A stretch of DNA of 32,504 bases from Campylobacterota bacterium (GCA_022600175.1 JAHZKW010000124.1:1-32504), one strand, 5' to 3'; shown: positions 1-8,743, numbered from the stretch's first letter. Program-made: numbers and translations. Notes: a model not told the origin generated them from the letters alone.

Positions 1-363
1 ATAATAATTTATTTAATAATTTTGCATCTGCTCTTACAATAACTAATGAAGAAGCAATTACACCTTTATCTAAAATAGTTACTAATCCACATTTACCTAG
101 TGAACCTCTTAAGCAGAATAAAATATCATTTTTTTTATTTTTCCACCACTAACCAAGTTATATCTTTCTTCATTGATATAATTTAACTTATCTAAATTGA
201 TTGACCACCCATTTAAATCTTTGGCACTAATTACTGCAATACCACTATCTACAAAAGCAGATTTTGATGGGTAATTTTTACCTCTATCTCCATTCTCAAG
301 TTGGCAAAGATCTTTTAACTTCTTCCACTGCCATCCCTCAGGAAGGGCATACAACTCACACAT
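1..363 (-). pseudogene. hsdS: Type I restriction-modification specificity subunit (HsdS) N-terminal part, frame-shifted at a T8/A8 homopolymer; continues off the left edge
   Basis: ORF 109-363 (MCELYALPEGWQWKKLKDLCQLENGDRG...) reads as an HsdS target-recognition domain. After T8 at 129-136 the other frame continues it to the window edge: ...NDILFCLRGSLGKCGLVTILDKGVIASSLVIVRADAKLLNKLL. Confidence 0.75.
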
Positions 364-937
364 CGATATCTTTTCCCACCAAAATAGTCTCTATCTCATC
401 CAGTAAAGCATTTATCTCTCTGTTATTATCTTTGATATTTTCCATCAACTCTATTGGTAATTTGTGCTCTATTACTTCAATGTTATTTGGATTTTTAGCA
501 GAAATGTCAAATGCTTTGATATCATTGACATGGACTATCCATGAGTTATCAGTAAGCGCTCTTTTTTCCCATACATTCAAAAACTCTTTAAAGTGTTCAT
601 GCTTTATGGGTTTGTTTTTAGTCAGTTTGTAAGGAGGATTGACCTCGTAGTAAAAGATATCAGATGTTGAACCATTTCTATCAAAAAAGAGTACATTGGT
701 TTTCACACCACTATAGGGAAGAAATATCCCAGTGGGGAGACTCAGTATCGTATGAACATTGAACCGTTCTAGTAACTCTTTTTTAACTGTGCCAAAGGCT
801 TTGTTCGTTTGAAACAATACACCTTCGGGGATAACCACACCACAACGTCCGTTTAGCTTCAGATAGTTCATCATGTGTTGTAAAAACAGGAGCTCCGTAG
901 CATTGGATTTGATAGGAAAATTTTGCTGGATGCTGTT
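356..937 (-). pseudogene. hsdM: Type I restriction-modification DNA methyltransferase (HsdM), C-terminal remnant lacking the N-terminal catalytic portion
   Basis: Reading frame extends upstream of the listed ATG (874) as SIQQNFPIKSNATELLFLQHMMNYLKLNGRCGVVIPEGVLF, typical of HsdM, then meets TAA TAA at 938-943. The NPPF-containing half is missing. Stop overlaps the hsdS start. Confidence 0.8.
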
Positions 938-1027
938 TTATTAAAAATGCTTTAAGATATTATATAATATTTAGAATTAATTATTTAACACATTTATCTC
1001 CTATTGGTATCACTAACCTCCAACTTT

Positions 1028-1420
1028 TTACGTCGCAGGGGTATCTAACTCATAAAACTTCTCAAAGTAACTGCCTTTACTTTTCGTCTCAACCACATTA
1101 CTTAGTGCATCAGCTCCCTTTTCACCTGTGCGTATACGTTCTACATCTGAAACCGTTGTAATCCACATCTTTCCGGATCCTACACTTAGATCCATCGTAT
1201 TAGCACGGATCGCTTCCATCGCAATCTCTCGATAGTAGTCACTTGAAACCACAATTGTTAACATCACTTTGGCTTCAACTGTTGAAGTAGTCTCTTTTAA
1301 AAAAGTATCTTTATCGACCACATCAACAATCGTCACCCCAGAAATACCCATACTCTCCAAATCCTCAAGGACCTCTCGTAAAACCATTTTATTAAAAACT
1401 GCGCTTATCTGATACATCAT
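1028..1420 (-). CDS. PII-like (GlnB/GlnK superfamily) protein with shortened T-loop
   Basis: GSGKMWITTVSDVERIRTGEKGADAL matches the PII signature (GDGKIF...V.RIRTGE..DA.). The usual RGAEY T-loop segment is absent. Divergent from nifU. Confidence 0.75.
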   Translation of the reverse strand: MMYQISAVFNKMVLREVLEDLESMGISGVTIVDVVDKDTFLKETTSTVEAKVMLTIVVSSDYYREIAMEAIRANTMDLSVGSGKMWITTVSDVERIRTGEKGADALSNVVETKSKGSYFEKFYELDTPAT

Positions 1421-1451
1421 CTTCTCCTGACATTTGATTTATAAATGATTT

Positions 1452-1467
1452 TGCATAACTCATTCTA
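1452..1467 (-). promoter_or_regulatory. Sigma-54-like promoter for the PII-like gene: TAGAATGAGTTATGCA
   Basis: Matches the repeated nif-locus pattern WAGNAY-N5-NTGCA; 14/16 identical to the nifW site; about 31 nt before the start codon. Confidence 0.6.
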
Positions 1468-1478
1468 CATAGACCACC

Positions 1479-1494
1479 AAGAACACTTCTTGCA
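1479..1494 (+). promoter_or_regulatory. Sigma-54-like promoter for nifU: AAGAACACTTCTTGCA
   Basis: Shared -24/-12 pattern; extended match CCAAGAACACNNCTTGCATA with the nifB site; about 32 nt before the nifU ATG. Confidence 0.7.
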
Positions 1495-1526
1495 TAAATC
1501 TTTTAAAAAATTATGAGGAGCAGCCA

Positions 1527-2504
1527 ATGGCAAGAAATGATCTAATCGGTGGAGCATTATGGGAAGAGTACTCAAAAGAGGTACAAACGCGGATGAACAA
1601 TCCTATCAATATGGGAGAGATTGATCCTGAGTATGCAAAAACAAAAGGTGCAGAGCTGATTGTTGCAGATTTTGGAGCAGAGAGTTGTGGTGATGCAGTA
1701 CGTCTTTACTGGATGATCGACCCTAAATCTGACAAAATTCTAGAGTCACGTTTTAAAAGTTTTGGTTGTGGTACAGCCATAGCCAGTTCAGACATGATGG
1801 CAGAGCTTTGTCATGAAAAGACGGTTGACGAAGCACTTAAGATCACCAATATCGACGTTGAAAAAGCACTACGTGACCATCCAGATGTCCCTGCAGTTCC
1901 TGGACAAAAGATGCACTGTTCGGTGATGGCATACGATGTGATCAAGAAGGCAGCCTCTTTGTATAAGGGTGTTGATATGGAGAGTTTTGAGACAGAGTTT
2001 ATCGTTTGTGAGTGTGCACGTGTCACGCTTGATACCATCAAAGAGGTCGCAAAGCTTAACAACCTTACCACGGTAGAAGAGATCACTGACTACACCAAAG
2101 CAGGTGCATTTTGTAAGTCATGTATCAAACCAGGTGGACATGAGCATAAAGATATCTACCTTGTTGATATTCTCTCTGAGATTGCAGAAGAGAGAGAAAA
2201 AGAGCAGAAGAGTAGAGTGGTGATCGCGGCTAAAGGTGATGGTGACTTTGCTTCGATGGGTATGGTCATGCAGATCAAGTCAATCGAATCAATCTTAGAA
2301 GAGTATATCAGACCGACACTCAAAGCAGATGGCGGAGATGTAGAGCTTATCGATATCCAAAACAACAGTGGACAGTTTGATGTCTATATCAAGTATAAGG
2401 GTGAGTGTATGAGCTGTTCAATGAACACCACCACAACTCTCACAGGTATTGAAGAGATGCTCAAGTTTAAACTCAAAGCTGATATCAGGGTATTGGTAGT
2501 CTAA
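1527..2504 (+). CDS. nifU: NifU Fe-S cluster scaffold (IscU-like, [2Fe-2S] and C-terminal Nfu domains)
   Basis: 325 aa with ADFGAESCGDAVRLYW, FGCGTAIASSD, CECARVTLDTI..CKSC and GGDVELIDI...GECMSCSMNTTTTLTGIE. Confidence 0.92.
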   Translation: MARNDLIGGALWEEYSKEVQTRMNNPINMGEIDPEYAKTKGAELIVADFGAESCGDAVRLYWMIDPKSDKILESRFKSFGCGTAIASSDMMAELCHEKTVDEALKITNIDVEKALRDHPDVPAVPGQKMHCSVMAYDVIKKAASLYKGVDMESFETEFIVCECARVTLDTIKEVAKLNNLTTVEEITDYTKAGAFCKSCIKPGGHEHKDIYLVDILSEIAEEREKEQKSRVVIAAKGDGDFASMGMVMQIKSIESILEEYIRPTLKADGGDVELIDIQNNSGQFDVYIKYKGECMSCSMNTTTTLTGIEEMLKFKLKADIRVLVV

Positions 2505-3637
2505 TGTACAAAGGTGTAGCAACTAAAGAGAAGACCTTTTGTTATATCAAGCGATTTCCAAAATATAGTAGAGACTTTTTTATCTACTCTCATGATCGTT
2601 TCTTCTCTACGTTAGGGCTAGGGACATTTAAGCCTGAGCCTTATCGTGAAGATAACTATATCGTGAACTTTAAAGATGCCATCATTGAAGCAGTCTCAAA
2701 TGGTATCAACTACATCGATACAGCAAGTAACTACCGTTATGGTATCAGCGAACAAGAGATCAAAGAGGCACTTGATATCCTTTTAGAAACCAAAGGGTTT
2801 CAAAGAGAAGAGCTAGTGATCTCTTCAAAGGCTGGTTTTATACCACTTGATTTCCCTTTTCCAGAAGATCCCTATAGCTGGATAGAAGAAAAGGTCGTGC
2901 AAAAGGGACTAGCGACAAAAGAGGAAGTGGTCATCGATCAACACTGTATGAATCCTAAGTTTTTGAGATGGAGTGTGGAACGCTCACTTTCTAATTTAGG
3001 TATAGAGACTCTAGATCTCCTCTTTTTACACAATCCAGAAACCCAACTAGGCTACGTCCCTCGCAAAATCGTACTAGAACGTATCAAAGAGGCTTTCATC
3101 CTCTTTGAATCTTTAGTCAAAGAGGGCAAGATCAAACATTATGGTGTTGCATCATGGAACACTTTTTTATATGAAGAGGATCATACGGAGTACCTCTCTT
3201 TGATGGATATTGTAGCCATTGCCAAAGAAGTCGGTGGAGAGGCACACCATTTTAAATATCTGCAACTCCCTTACAATCTAGCCAAAACACACGCACTAAA
3301 CTATACCAATCAACCCTATAGTGATGGTAAATACTACAGTATCATGCAAGTTGCAGCGATGGAAGATCTTCATGTCATAGGGAGTGCTTCACTACTCCAG
3401 ATGAATCTCTTCAAAAAGCCTTTTACACAAAATATCAGTGCTATTTTAGGAACAGCGGCTATGACAGATGTCCATACCGCACTGCAGTTTGCTAGGTCTG
3501 GTCCTGTGGTCAGTGCACTTTTTGGCTCACTCACCCCCGATCATGTCAAAGATAATCTCTTCTTAGCATTCACCCCTAAAGCCAATCCCAACGAGTATAG
3601 AAGCCTCTTTATGCAAGGAGATGTTAATGCTTTATGA
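2504..3637 (+). CDS. Aldo/keto reductase family protein
   Basis: IDTASNYRYGISEQEIKEAL, VISSKAGF, ETLDLLFLHNP, KHYGVASWN; ATG overlaps the nifU stop. Confidence 0.8.
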   Translation: MYKGVATKEKTFCYIKRFPKYSRDFFIYSHDRFFSTLGLGTFKPEPYREDNYIVNFKDAIIEAVSNGINYIDTASNYRYGISEQEIKEALDILLETKGFQREELVISSKAGFIPLDFPFPEDPYSWIEEKVVQKGLATKEEVVIDQHCMNPKFLRWSVERSLSNLGIETLDLLFLHNPETQLGYVPRKIVLERIKEAFILFESLVKEGKIKHYGVASWNTFLYEEDHTEYLSLMDIVAIAKEVGGEAHHFKYLQLPYNLAKTHALNYTNQPYSDGKYYSIMQVAAMEDLHVIGSASLLQMNLFKKPFTQNISAILGTAAMTDVHTALQFARSGPVVSALFGSLTPDHVKDNLFLAFTPKANPNEYRSLFMQGDVNAL

Positions 3638-5282
3638 TGTGGTGATCGTAGGCAGTGGTATTGCAGGGCTATTTGCTGCCTTAGAGGCCAATAAAAATGG
3701 TCAAAAAGTAGCGATCCTCACAAAATCAAACCCCTTTAGATCCTCCTCTGCGGTAGCTTCAGGGGGTATCAATGCGGTGATTTATACAGGAGAAGACTCC
3801 ATACAGCAACATATCCAAGACACGATCAAAGGTGCTGATGGGTTAGTGCACTACAAAAATGTAGAACAGATGTGTTATGGTGCCGCAGAGATTATCGAGG
3901 AGCTTGAGTCAATTGGTGTGCATTTTGATAAGACTGATGAGGGAAAGATCGCACAACGCCCTTTTGGCGGTACGAAAAAAAAACGTACTTGTCATGTGGC
4001 TGATACCACAGGCTCAGCAATCATACAAAAACTTCTTATCGCCTGTAGAGATGCAGGGGTACATATCTTAGCCAATCACTTCTTTCTCAATATCACCTAC
4101 TATAAAAATCAAATCTCAGGGGTTACCGTACTTAGAAGACGTGATACAATGGTGATTGCGATTGCCTGTAAAGCGGTCATCTTTGCAGGTGGTGGCTATG
4201 CGGGTATCTATAGGGGTCACACGACAAATGCTGCTGACAGTTCAGGTGACTCTATCGCTGCTGCACTACGTGCAGGGTTGGAACTCTCAAATATGGAGTT
4301 TGTTCAGTTTCACCCAACAACCTTGGCAAAGAGTGGATCTTTGATCAGTGAGGCGGCACGTGGTGAGGGTGGCTACATCATCGATGAGAACGGTACACGT
4401 TTTACGGATGAACTCCTCACTCGCGATAGACTCTCTAGAGAAGTGGTCAAACATATGAGAAAGGGACATCAAGTCTTTTTAGATCTACGACACCTTGATC
4501 CAGATCTGATAGCCAAAAAACTCCCCTCTGTCAAAAAAATCGCTTATCAAGCAGGTGGTTTAGATATCCAAAAAGAGATTATTGAGATTGCACCTTCAGC
4601 ACACTACACCATAGGAGGTATTGCAACACGTTATGATACTTCTACCGATATCCATGGTGTTTTTGCCTGTGGAGAGTGTGCGACAAGTGGAGTACATGGT
4701 GCCAATAGATTGGGAGGGAACAGTCTTTTAGAGGGTGCTTATTTTGGAAAACTTGCTGGTTTTGAAGCGGCAAAGTTTGCTACAAATAAAGAGTATTTAA
4801 TGATTGATTATGCGCAAGTCTCCAAAGAGATGGATCAAGTAGAGCGTATCATGTCTGGTGAAAATCGCTACAACATCAATACAATGCGTAAAAATCTTGG
4901 TCATACCCTCTTCTACAAAGCAGGTGTGTTTAAATCAGAAGAAGAGCTCTTAGATGCACTAGACTATATACACTATCTGATGAGTAAAAGTTATGGACTT
5001 TGCACTATCAACAAAGAGCGTGAAAACAATGTTGAACTTGTCGCTATATTGGAGTTTGATAATGCACTTTTAGTCGCTGAAGCGATGGTGCTTTCTGCAC
5101 TTAAACGTCAAGAGAGCCGAGGGGTACATTTTAGAAGTGATCACCCTTTTAGAGATGATAAAAACTTTGATGGGGCATCTTATGTCAGTATGATGCACAA
5201 AAATCTTATGAAAGTCAACTTTAAAAATGCAGCACCCAATCATCTGTGGCATAAAGTCACCAAGCTGTTAAGTGTCAACTAG
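3621..5282 (+). CDS. FAD-dependent NadB/SdhA-family flavoprotein (L-aspartate oxidase-like)
   Basis: N-terminal GSGIAGL FAD motif; SSAVASGGINA, EAARGEGGYIIDENGTRF, SAHYTIGGIATRYDTSTDIHGVFACGECATSGVHGANRLGGNSLLE. NadB versus other family members not resolved. Confidence 0.78.
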   Translation: MLMLYDVVIVGSGIAGLFAALEANKNGQKVAILTKSNPFRSSSAVASGGINAVIYTGEDSIQQHIQDTIKGADGLVHYKNVEQMCYGAAEIIEELESIGVHFDKTDEGKIAQRPFGGTKKKRTCHVADTTGSAIIQKLLIACRDAGVHILANHFFLNITYYKNQISGVTVLRRRDTMVIAIACKAVIFAGGGYAGIYRGHTTNAADSSGDSIAAALRAGLELSNMEFVQFHPTTLAKSGSLISEAARGEGGYIIDENGTRFTDELLTRDRLSREVVKHMRKGHQVFLDLRHLDPDLIAKKLPSVKKIAYQAGGLDIQKEIIEIAPSAHYTIGGIATRYDTSTDIHGVFACGECATSGVHGANRLGGNSLLEGAYFGKLAGFEAAKFATNKEYLMIDYAQVSKEMDQVERIMSGENRYNINTMRKNLGHTLFYKAGVFKSEEELLDALDYIHYLMSKSYGLCTINKERENNVELVAILEFDNALLVAEAMVLSALKRQESRGVHFRSDHPFRDDKNFDGASYVSMMHKNLMKVNFKNAAPNHLWHKVTKLLSVN

Positions 5283-5347
5283 GCTCTCTAGGTGTAAGCC
5301 TAAGCTTTAGTTGAGAGGCATTTCTAAGGGGCTTTACTACTTAGAAA
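5280..5347 (+). repeat. Two successive stem-loops between the flavoprotein gene and nifT
   Basis: TAGGCT (5280-5285)/AGCCTA (5297-5302) and TTTCTAAG (5321-5328)/CTTAGAAA (5340-5347), each with an 11-nt loop. Confidence 0.55.
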
Positions 5348-5375
5348 GAAGACAATTTAATAAAAAGGAGATACG

Positions 5376-5591
5376 ATGGCAAAAGTAATGCTAAGAGAAA
5401 ATGATCAGGGGCAAGTCCTCTTTTATGTCGCAAAAAAAGATATGGAGGAGATTATCGAAACATTAGAGTTTGATAGTGAAGAGAAATGGGGTGGAGAAGT
5501 AGGATTGACTAATGGTGAAACGTGGTTTATCGCACCAGGACCTAAAAAACTGCCAGATGAGGTCAATGCAAAAAGATTGAGTCTTGGCTAA
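5376..5591 (+). CDS. nifT: NifT/FixU family protein
   Basis: 71 aa MAKVMLRENDQGQVLFYVAKKDMEEIIETLE...WGGEVGLTNGETWFI, typical NifT. Confidence 0.85.
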   Translation: MAKVMLRENDQGQVLFYVAKKDMEEIIETLEFDSEEKWGGEVGLTNGETWFIAPGPKKLPDEVNAKRLSLG

Positions 5592-5779
5592 TGGGTATTT
5601 TTGAAGCAAAAATAAAAGAGGAGCTCGCAAAAGAGCTCTATACCAATATCGATAAAATTTATGATGCATTAGAACAAAAGCTGATTTTAGAAAAAGCACA
5701 ACGTGATACGATGATCAGAGAGTTAAACAAACTTAAAGATCAACTCTATCTCATCATTGGAGAGAGTAAACTCTCATAA
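5591..5779 (+). CDS. Small predicted coiled-coil protein of unknown function downstream of nifT
   Basis: 62 aa; ATG overlaps the nifT stop (TAATG), implying translational coupling. Confidence 0.65.
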   Translation: MGIFEAKIKEELAKELYTNIDKIYDALEQKLILEKAQRDTMIRELNKLKDQLYLIIGESKLS

Positions 5780-7039
5780 CTATAACATCTCTAATTGATA
5801 GAGAAATTTACGCTCTTTATAGGCAGGAATTTTTAACTCTTGTCTATACTTTGCGATGGCACGTCTTGTCATGACAAGCTTGAAACGCTCCTCCACACTC
5901 TCATGTAGATACTTATCACTATAAGGGCTCTCTTTCACTTCACTATCCACCAACCTTTTGATAAAAAACTTGATCTCTGAAGCAGAGGTATTGCCTATAG
6001 CATTAGAGAAAAAATCTTTAAAAGAGTATATACCTCTTTCTGTCTGAATATATTTATTGTCAATTGCACGTGAGATGGTGGATTCATTAAAACCTAACAT
6101 ATCTGCGATATCTTGTAACTTTAACGGCTTTAACTCTCCCCCTAAAAAGAAGTTATACTGCCGCTCTACAATGGCTAGGGTGATATTGTACAGGGTCGCT
6201 TTTCTAAGGTCTAAAAGCTTGACTAGTTCTCTGGCTTCTTTGAGTTTTTGTTTGATAAACTTCTCTTCACTCTTAGGTTGTTGTATCTCGATCTTTGGGT
6301 AAAATTGATTATTGATCTCAATCTCTAACTTATCTTTTTTAAACACAACAAAGAGTTCTGGAATAATCGGTTTTGTCTCTTCCATGTAGGCTAAAGCAGG
6401 TGGGTTTTTAAAGTGTTTGATCACCTCTTTGGCTTCACTGATACGTGGATGTTTTAAAAATTTTTCAAACTTCTCAAACTGCAAAATCAATGCACTCAAA
6501 AGTATACTCAACTCGTCATCGATGTCAAATTCACCGAGTTGAAATAAAAAAGCTTCTTTATAATCCACTGCACCTACCCCATAAGGCTGAAGGTATGCAA
6601 AACGCTGTCTCACTGCTTCAGCTTTTTGTGCTGTAGTGTCACATAACTTTGCAATCTCTTTGATATCTCCTTCAAAATAGCCTTCATCACTGATATGTTT
6701 AATAATCTCTTCTGCTATTTTTTCTGAAACAGGCGTAGGAAAAAGTGGCGCTTCTATCTGCTTTTGTACTTTTTCGTAGAGTGATTCACCACTGATAGTT
6801 ACCTCTTCAAAAAACTCGGAGACTGCATTACTGACATGATTGCTATACTCTGCATAAGCACTTTTACGTTTATGTCTATCCTGTGTAAATCCATCTTTGA
6901 CATCTAAACAGGGATTTTCACTGATATACGAGTGCAGATGTGAATCAAGCTGATCTAATGAACATTGAAGCAGTGGTATCCATGTCTTCATTGCCAATTT
7001 TGGTACTTGTTTTTGTTTGAAAAGAAATTCTTGTTTCAT
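5780..7039 (-). CDS. rpoN: RNA polymerase sigma-54 factor
   Basis: 419 aa; Gln-rich region I, HTH region (LQDIADMLGFNESTISRAIDNKYIQTERGIYSFKDFFS) and RpoN box TRRAIAKYRQELKIP. Confidence 0.92.
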   Translation of the reverse strand: MKQEFLFKQKQVPKLAMKTWIPLLQCSLDQLDSHLHSYISENPCLDVKDGFTQDRHKRKSAYAEYSNHVSNAVSEFFEEVTISGESLYEKVQKQIEAPLFPTPVSEKIAEEIIKHISDEGYFEGDIKEIAKLCDTTAQKAEAVRQRFAYLQPYGVGAVDYKEAFLFQLGEFDIDDELSILLSALILQFEKFEKFLKHPRISEAKEVIKHFKNPPALAYMEETKPIIPELFVVFKKDKLEIEINNQFYPKIEIQQPKSEEKFIKQKLKEARELVKLLDLRKATLYNITLAIVERQYNFFLGGELKPLKLQDIADMLGFNESTISRAIDNKYIQTERGIYSFKDFFSNAIGNTSASEIKFFIKRLVDSEVKESPYSDKYLHESVEERFKLVMTRRAIAKYRQELKIPAYKERKFLYQLEML

Positions 7040-7157
7040 AAAGGAACCTCAATTTTTACATACATGCTTTTACACAAAGTTTACTCTTATTTTAGGGATT
7101 TTTCTTGATCTGATTGATCAATTTTTCTGCATTTGTAAAAATAGTAGACATCAATAC

Positions 7158-7174
7158 CAAGGAGAGACTCCTTG
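7158..7174 (-). terminator. Stem-loop between the 7206 ferredoxin stop and the rpoN start; probable transcript end
   Basis: CAAGGAG-AGA-CTCCTTG, 7-bp perfect stem, partially extendable; T-rich stretch further downstream on the minus strand. Confidence 0.5.
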
Positions 7175-7205
7175 ATATCAATCAAAATTTTTACAGGGCA
7201 TATTT

Positions 7206-7496
7206 TTAGTATTTTAATCTCACAAGACCATTAGGCTCGATGATTTTCATCTGACATGCTAATCTTGCTTTAGCACTAGTCTCACCAACTGTTTTTAAAA
7301 CAGTCTCCTCTTTTTCGTTTTTATCATTTAAAAACTCCATACCGCTCTCAACAAGTACAATACATGTACCACACTCACCATCTCTACAACCAAATGGCAA
7401 TGCACTTCCTGATGCTTCAACAATATCTTGGATTGTCTTACCTGGTTTTACATTGATTGCTAAAAAGTCATTTACGATTTCTACTCTTGTTGTCAT
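7206..7496 (-). CDS. [2Fe-2S] plant-type ferredoxin
   Basis: FGCRDGECGTCIVLVESG...RLACQM motif. Confidence 0.85.
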   Translation of the reverse strand: MTTRVEIVNDFLAINVKPGKTIQDIVEASGSALPFGCRDGECGTCIVLVESGMEFLNDKNEKEETVLKTVGETSAKARLACQMKIIEPNGLVRLKY

Positions 7497-7509
7497 TATC
7501 TCTCCTTTT

Positions 7510-7908
7510 TTATTCGAATGGTTTTACGAGCATTGGCCCTTTGATGATGCATTGACATGCAAGTCTCACAGGTGTTTGCTGTACGTACTGTTGCGCACTT
7601 TCAGCCTCTTTTTTTGTGATTGCTCCCATCTCGACTAAAGTATCTAACTCTTTATCTTCCATATACGTTGTATATTTATCTTTATCCCACGCATCTGGAT
7701 CAACTGTGCTCTCAAATTGTTTATTAGTATCTGGATCACCGCCCAACTCTTCTACTCTTACTGCACAGCTTCCACACATTCCATCTTTACATTCAGTTGG
7801 AATTGTTACACCATTGTTTGATGCAACACGAAGCAATACATCACCTTGTTTAGCAAAAATACGTTTATCTTGCCCTTCACCAAAACCACAGAAAATAATG
7901 TTCACCAT
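7510..7908 (-). CDS. [2Fe-2S] ferredoxin with long insertion before the last Cys
   Basis: TECKDGMCGSCAVRVEELGG...VRLACQCIIKG; longer than usual spacing between Cys3 and Cys4. Confidence 0.83.
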   Translation of the reverse strand: MVNIIFCGFGEGQDKRIFAKQGDVLLRVASNNGVTIPTECKDGMCGSCAVRVEELGGDPDTNKQFESTVDPDAWDKDKYTTYMEDKELDTLVEMGAITKKEAESAQQYVQQTPVRLACQCIIKGPMLVKPFE

Positions 7909-7980
7909 CTGTTGACTCCTTTAATTTTTTCCCATTCCCCAACAAAAATGCCAAAAGCATCTTTGCAAGAGCATAGAATA

Positions 7981-8361
7981 CTATAGCTCTTGTGCCTTTT
8001 GAGCTGCTTTTTTTGCTCGATGTTCTTTCAACCATCGAAGCTCTTCAGCCACTTCATCAACTTCACCTTCAGCATCTAAATCTACTACTTCAAGCTCTGC
8101 TTCACGGCACCCAAAGATAAAACCATCTTCAAAAAAGTTTACTTCATAGACACGAATAGATTGTAAAAAATCACCAATCTTTCGTACATACCCTTCAGCC
8201 CCTGTATCGACAAGTATATCTCCCGTATTGGCATAAGGGTAGGTACCGTCATTTCGTATTGTTTTAATCAACCTAACACGTTGTCCAATCTTAAAGACTG
8301 GAAGAATCTCATCTTTAGTTGAAGCTGAGACCATGTCCTGTTGAGCAGGTGTGAGCTCCAC
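7981..8361 (-). CDS. nifZ: NifZ family protein
   Basis: FKIGQRVRLIKTIRNDGTYPYANTGDILVDTGAEGYVRKIGDFLQSIRVYEVNF, characteristic of NifZ; overlaps nifW. Confidence 0.83.
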   Translation of the reverse strand: MELTPAQQDMVSASTKDEILPVFKIGQRVRLIKTIRNDGTYPYANTGDILVDTGAEGYVRKIGDFLQSIRVYEVNFFEDGFIFGCREAELEVVDLDAEGEVDEVAEELRWLKEHRAKKAAQKAQEL

Positions 8362-8692
8362 TTTCGACTCCTTCTATATCATCACATGAGGTTGAGGTGG
8401 TACAGGTACCACAAGGGGTTGGCTTACCAAACATATCCCATACTTCAGCAGCAGAAGGGCTATAACCATTTTCAAAACTCTTGTAGACCGAAAGTAGTGC
8501 AAATTTGTAGTACTCTAAAAACTCCTCTTCAGTCTCAAAACTATCATCCATAGCGCGATCTACCATCTCTCCAAATTTTTTCAAAATATGAAAACGTTTG
8601 ACATACACAAGACGTTCATCATACTCTAGATCAAAAAACTCAAAATACTCTTCGGCATCTGTAAGCGTCTTAAACTCTTCTATGCTGTTCAT
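8315..8692 (-). CDS. nifW: NifW nitrogenase-stabilising/protective protein with Cys-rich C-terminal tail
   Basis: FKTLTDAEEYFEFFDLEYDERLVYVKRFHILKKFG matches NifW; unusual tail PCGTCTTSTSCDDIEGVESGAHTCSTGHG. Confidence 0.82.
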   Translation of the reverse strand: MNSIEEFKTLTDAEEYFEFFDLEYDERLVYVKRFHILKKFGEMVDRAMDDSFETEEEFLEYYKFALLSVYKSFENGYSPSAAEVWDMFGKPTPCGTCTTSTSCDDIEGVESGAHTCSTGHGLSFN

Positions 8693-8720
8693 GATTTATC
8701 CTTTCGTTTTAGTTATCACT

Positions 8721-8736
8721 TGCATAATACATTCTA
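8721..8736 (-). promoter_or_regulatory. Sigma-54-like promoter for nifW-nifZ: TAGAATGTATTATGCA
   Basis: Nearly identical to the PII-like gene site; 28 nt before the nifW start; RBS-like AAAGGA between. Confidence 0.55.
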
Positions 8737-8743
8737 GTCATTT

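Noticed and set aside
1811-2086. Antisense ORF opposite nifU, and similar antisense ORFs (e.g. 7616-7915, 29328-29588, 30144-30527)
   Set aside because: Mirror-frame ORFs over strongly supported genes, without recognisable domains or RBS.
7105-7121. TTGATC-TGATT-GATCAA as an FNR box upstream of rpoN
   Set aside because: Half-site spacing is wrong for FNR (TTGAT-N4-ATCAA); kept only as an unassigned inverted repeat.
7966-7981. CTCTTGCA upstream of the 7908 ferredoxin as a nif promoter
   Set aside because: The -24 half (ATTCTA) does not match the pattern and it overlaps the nifZ stop region.
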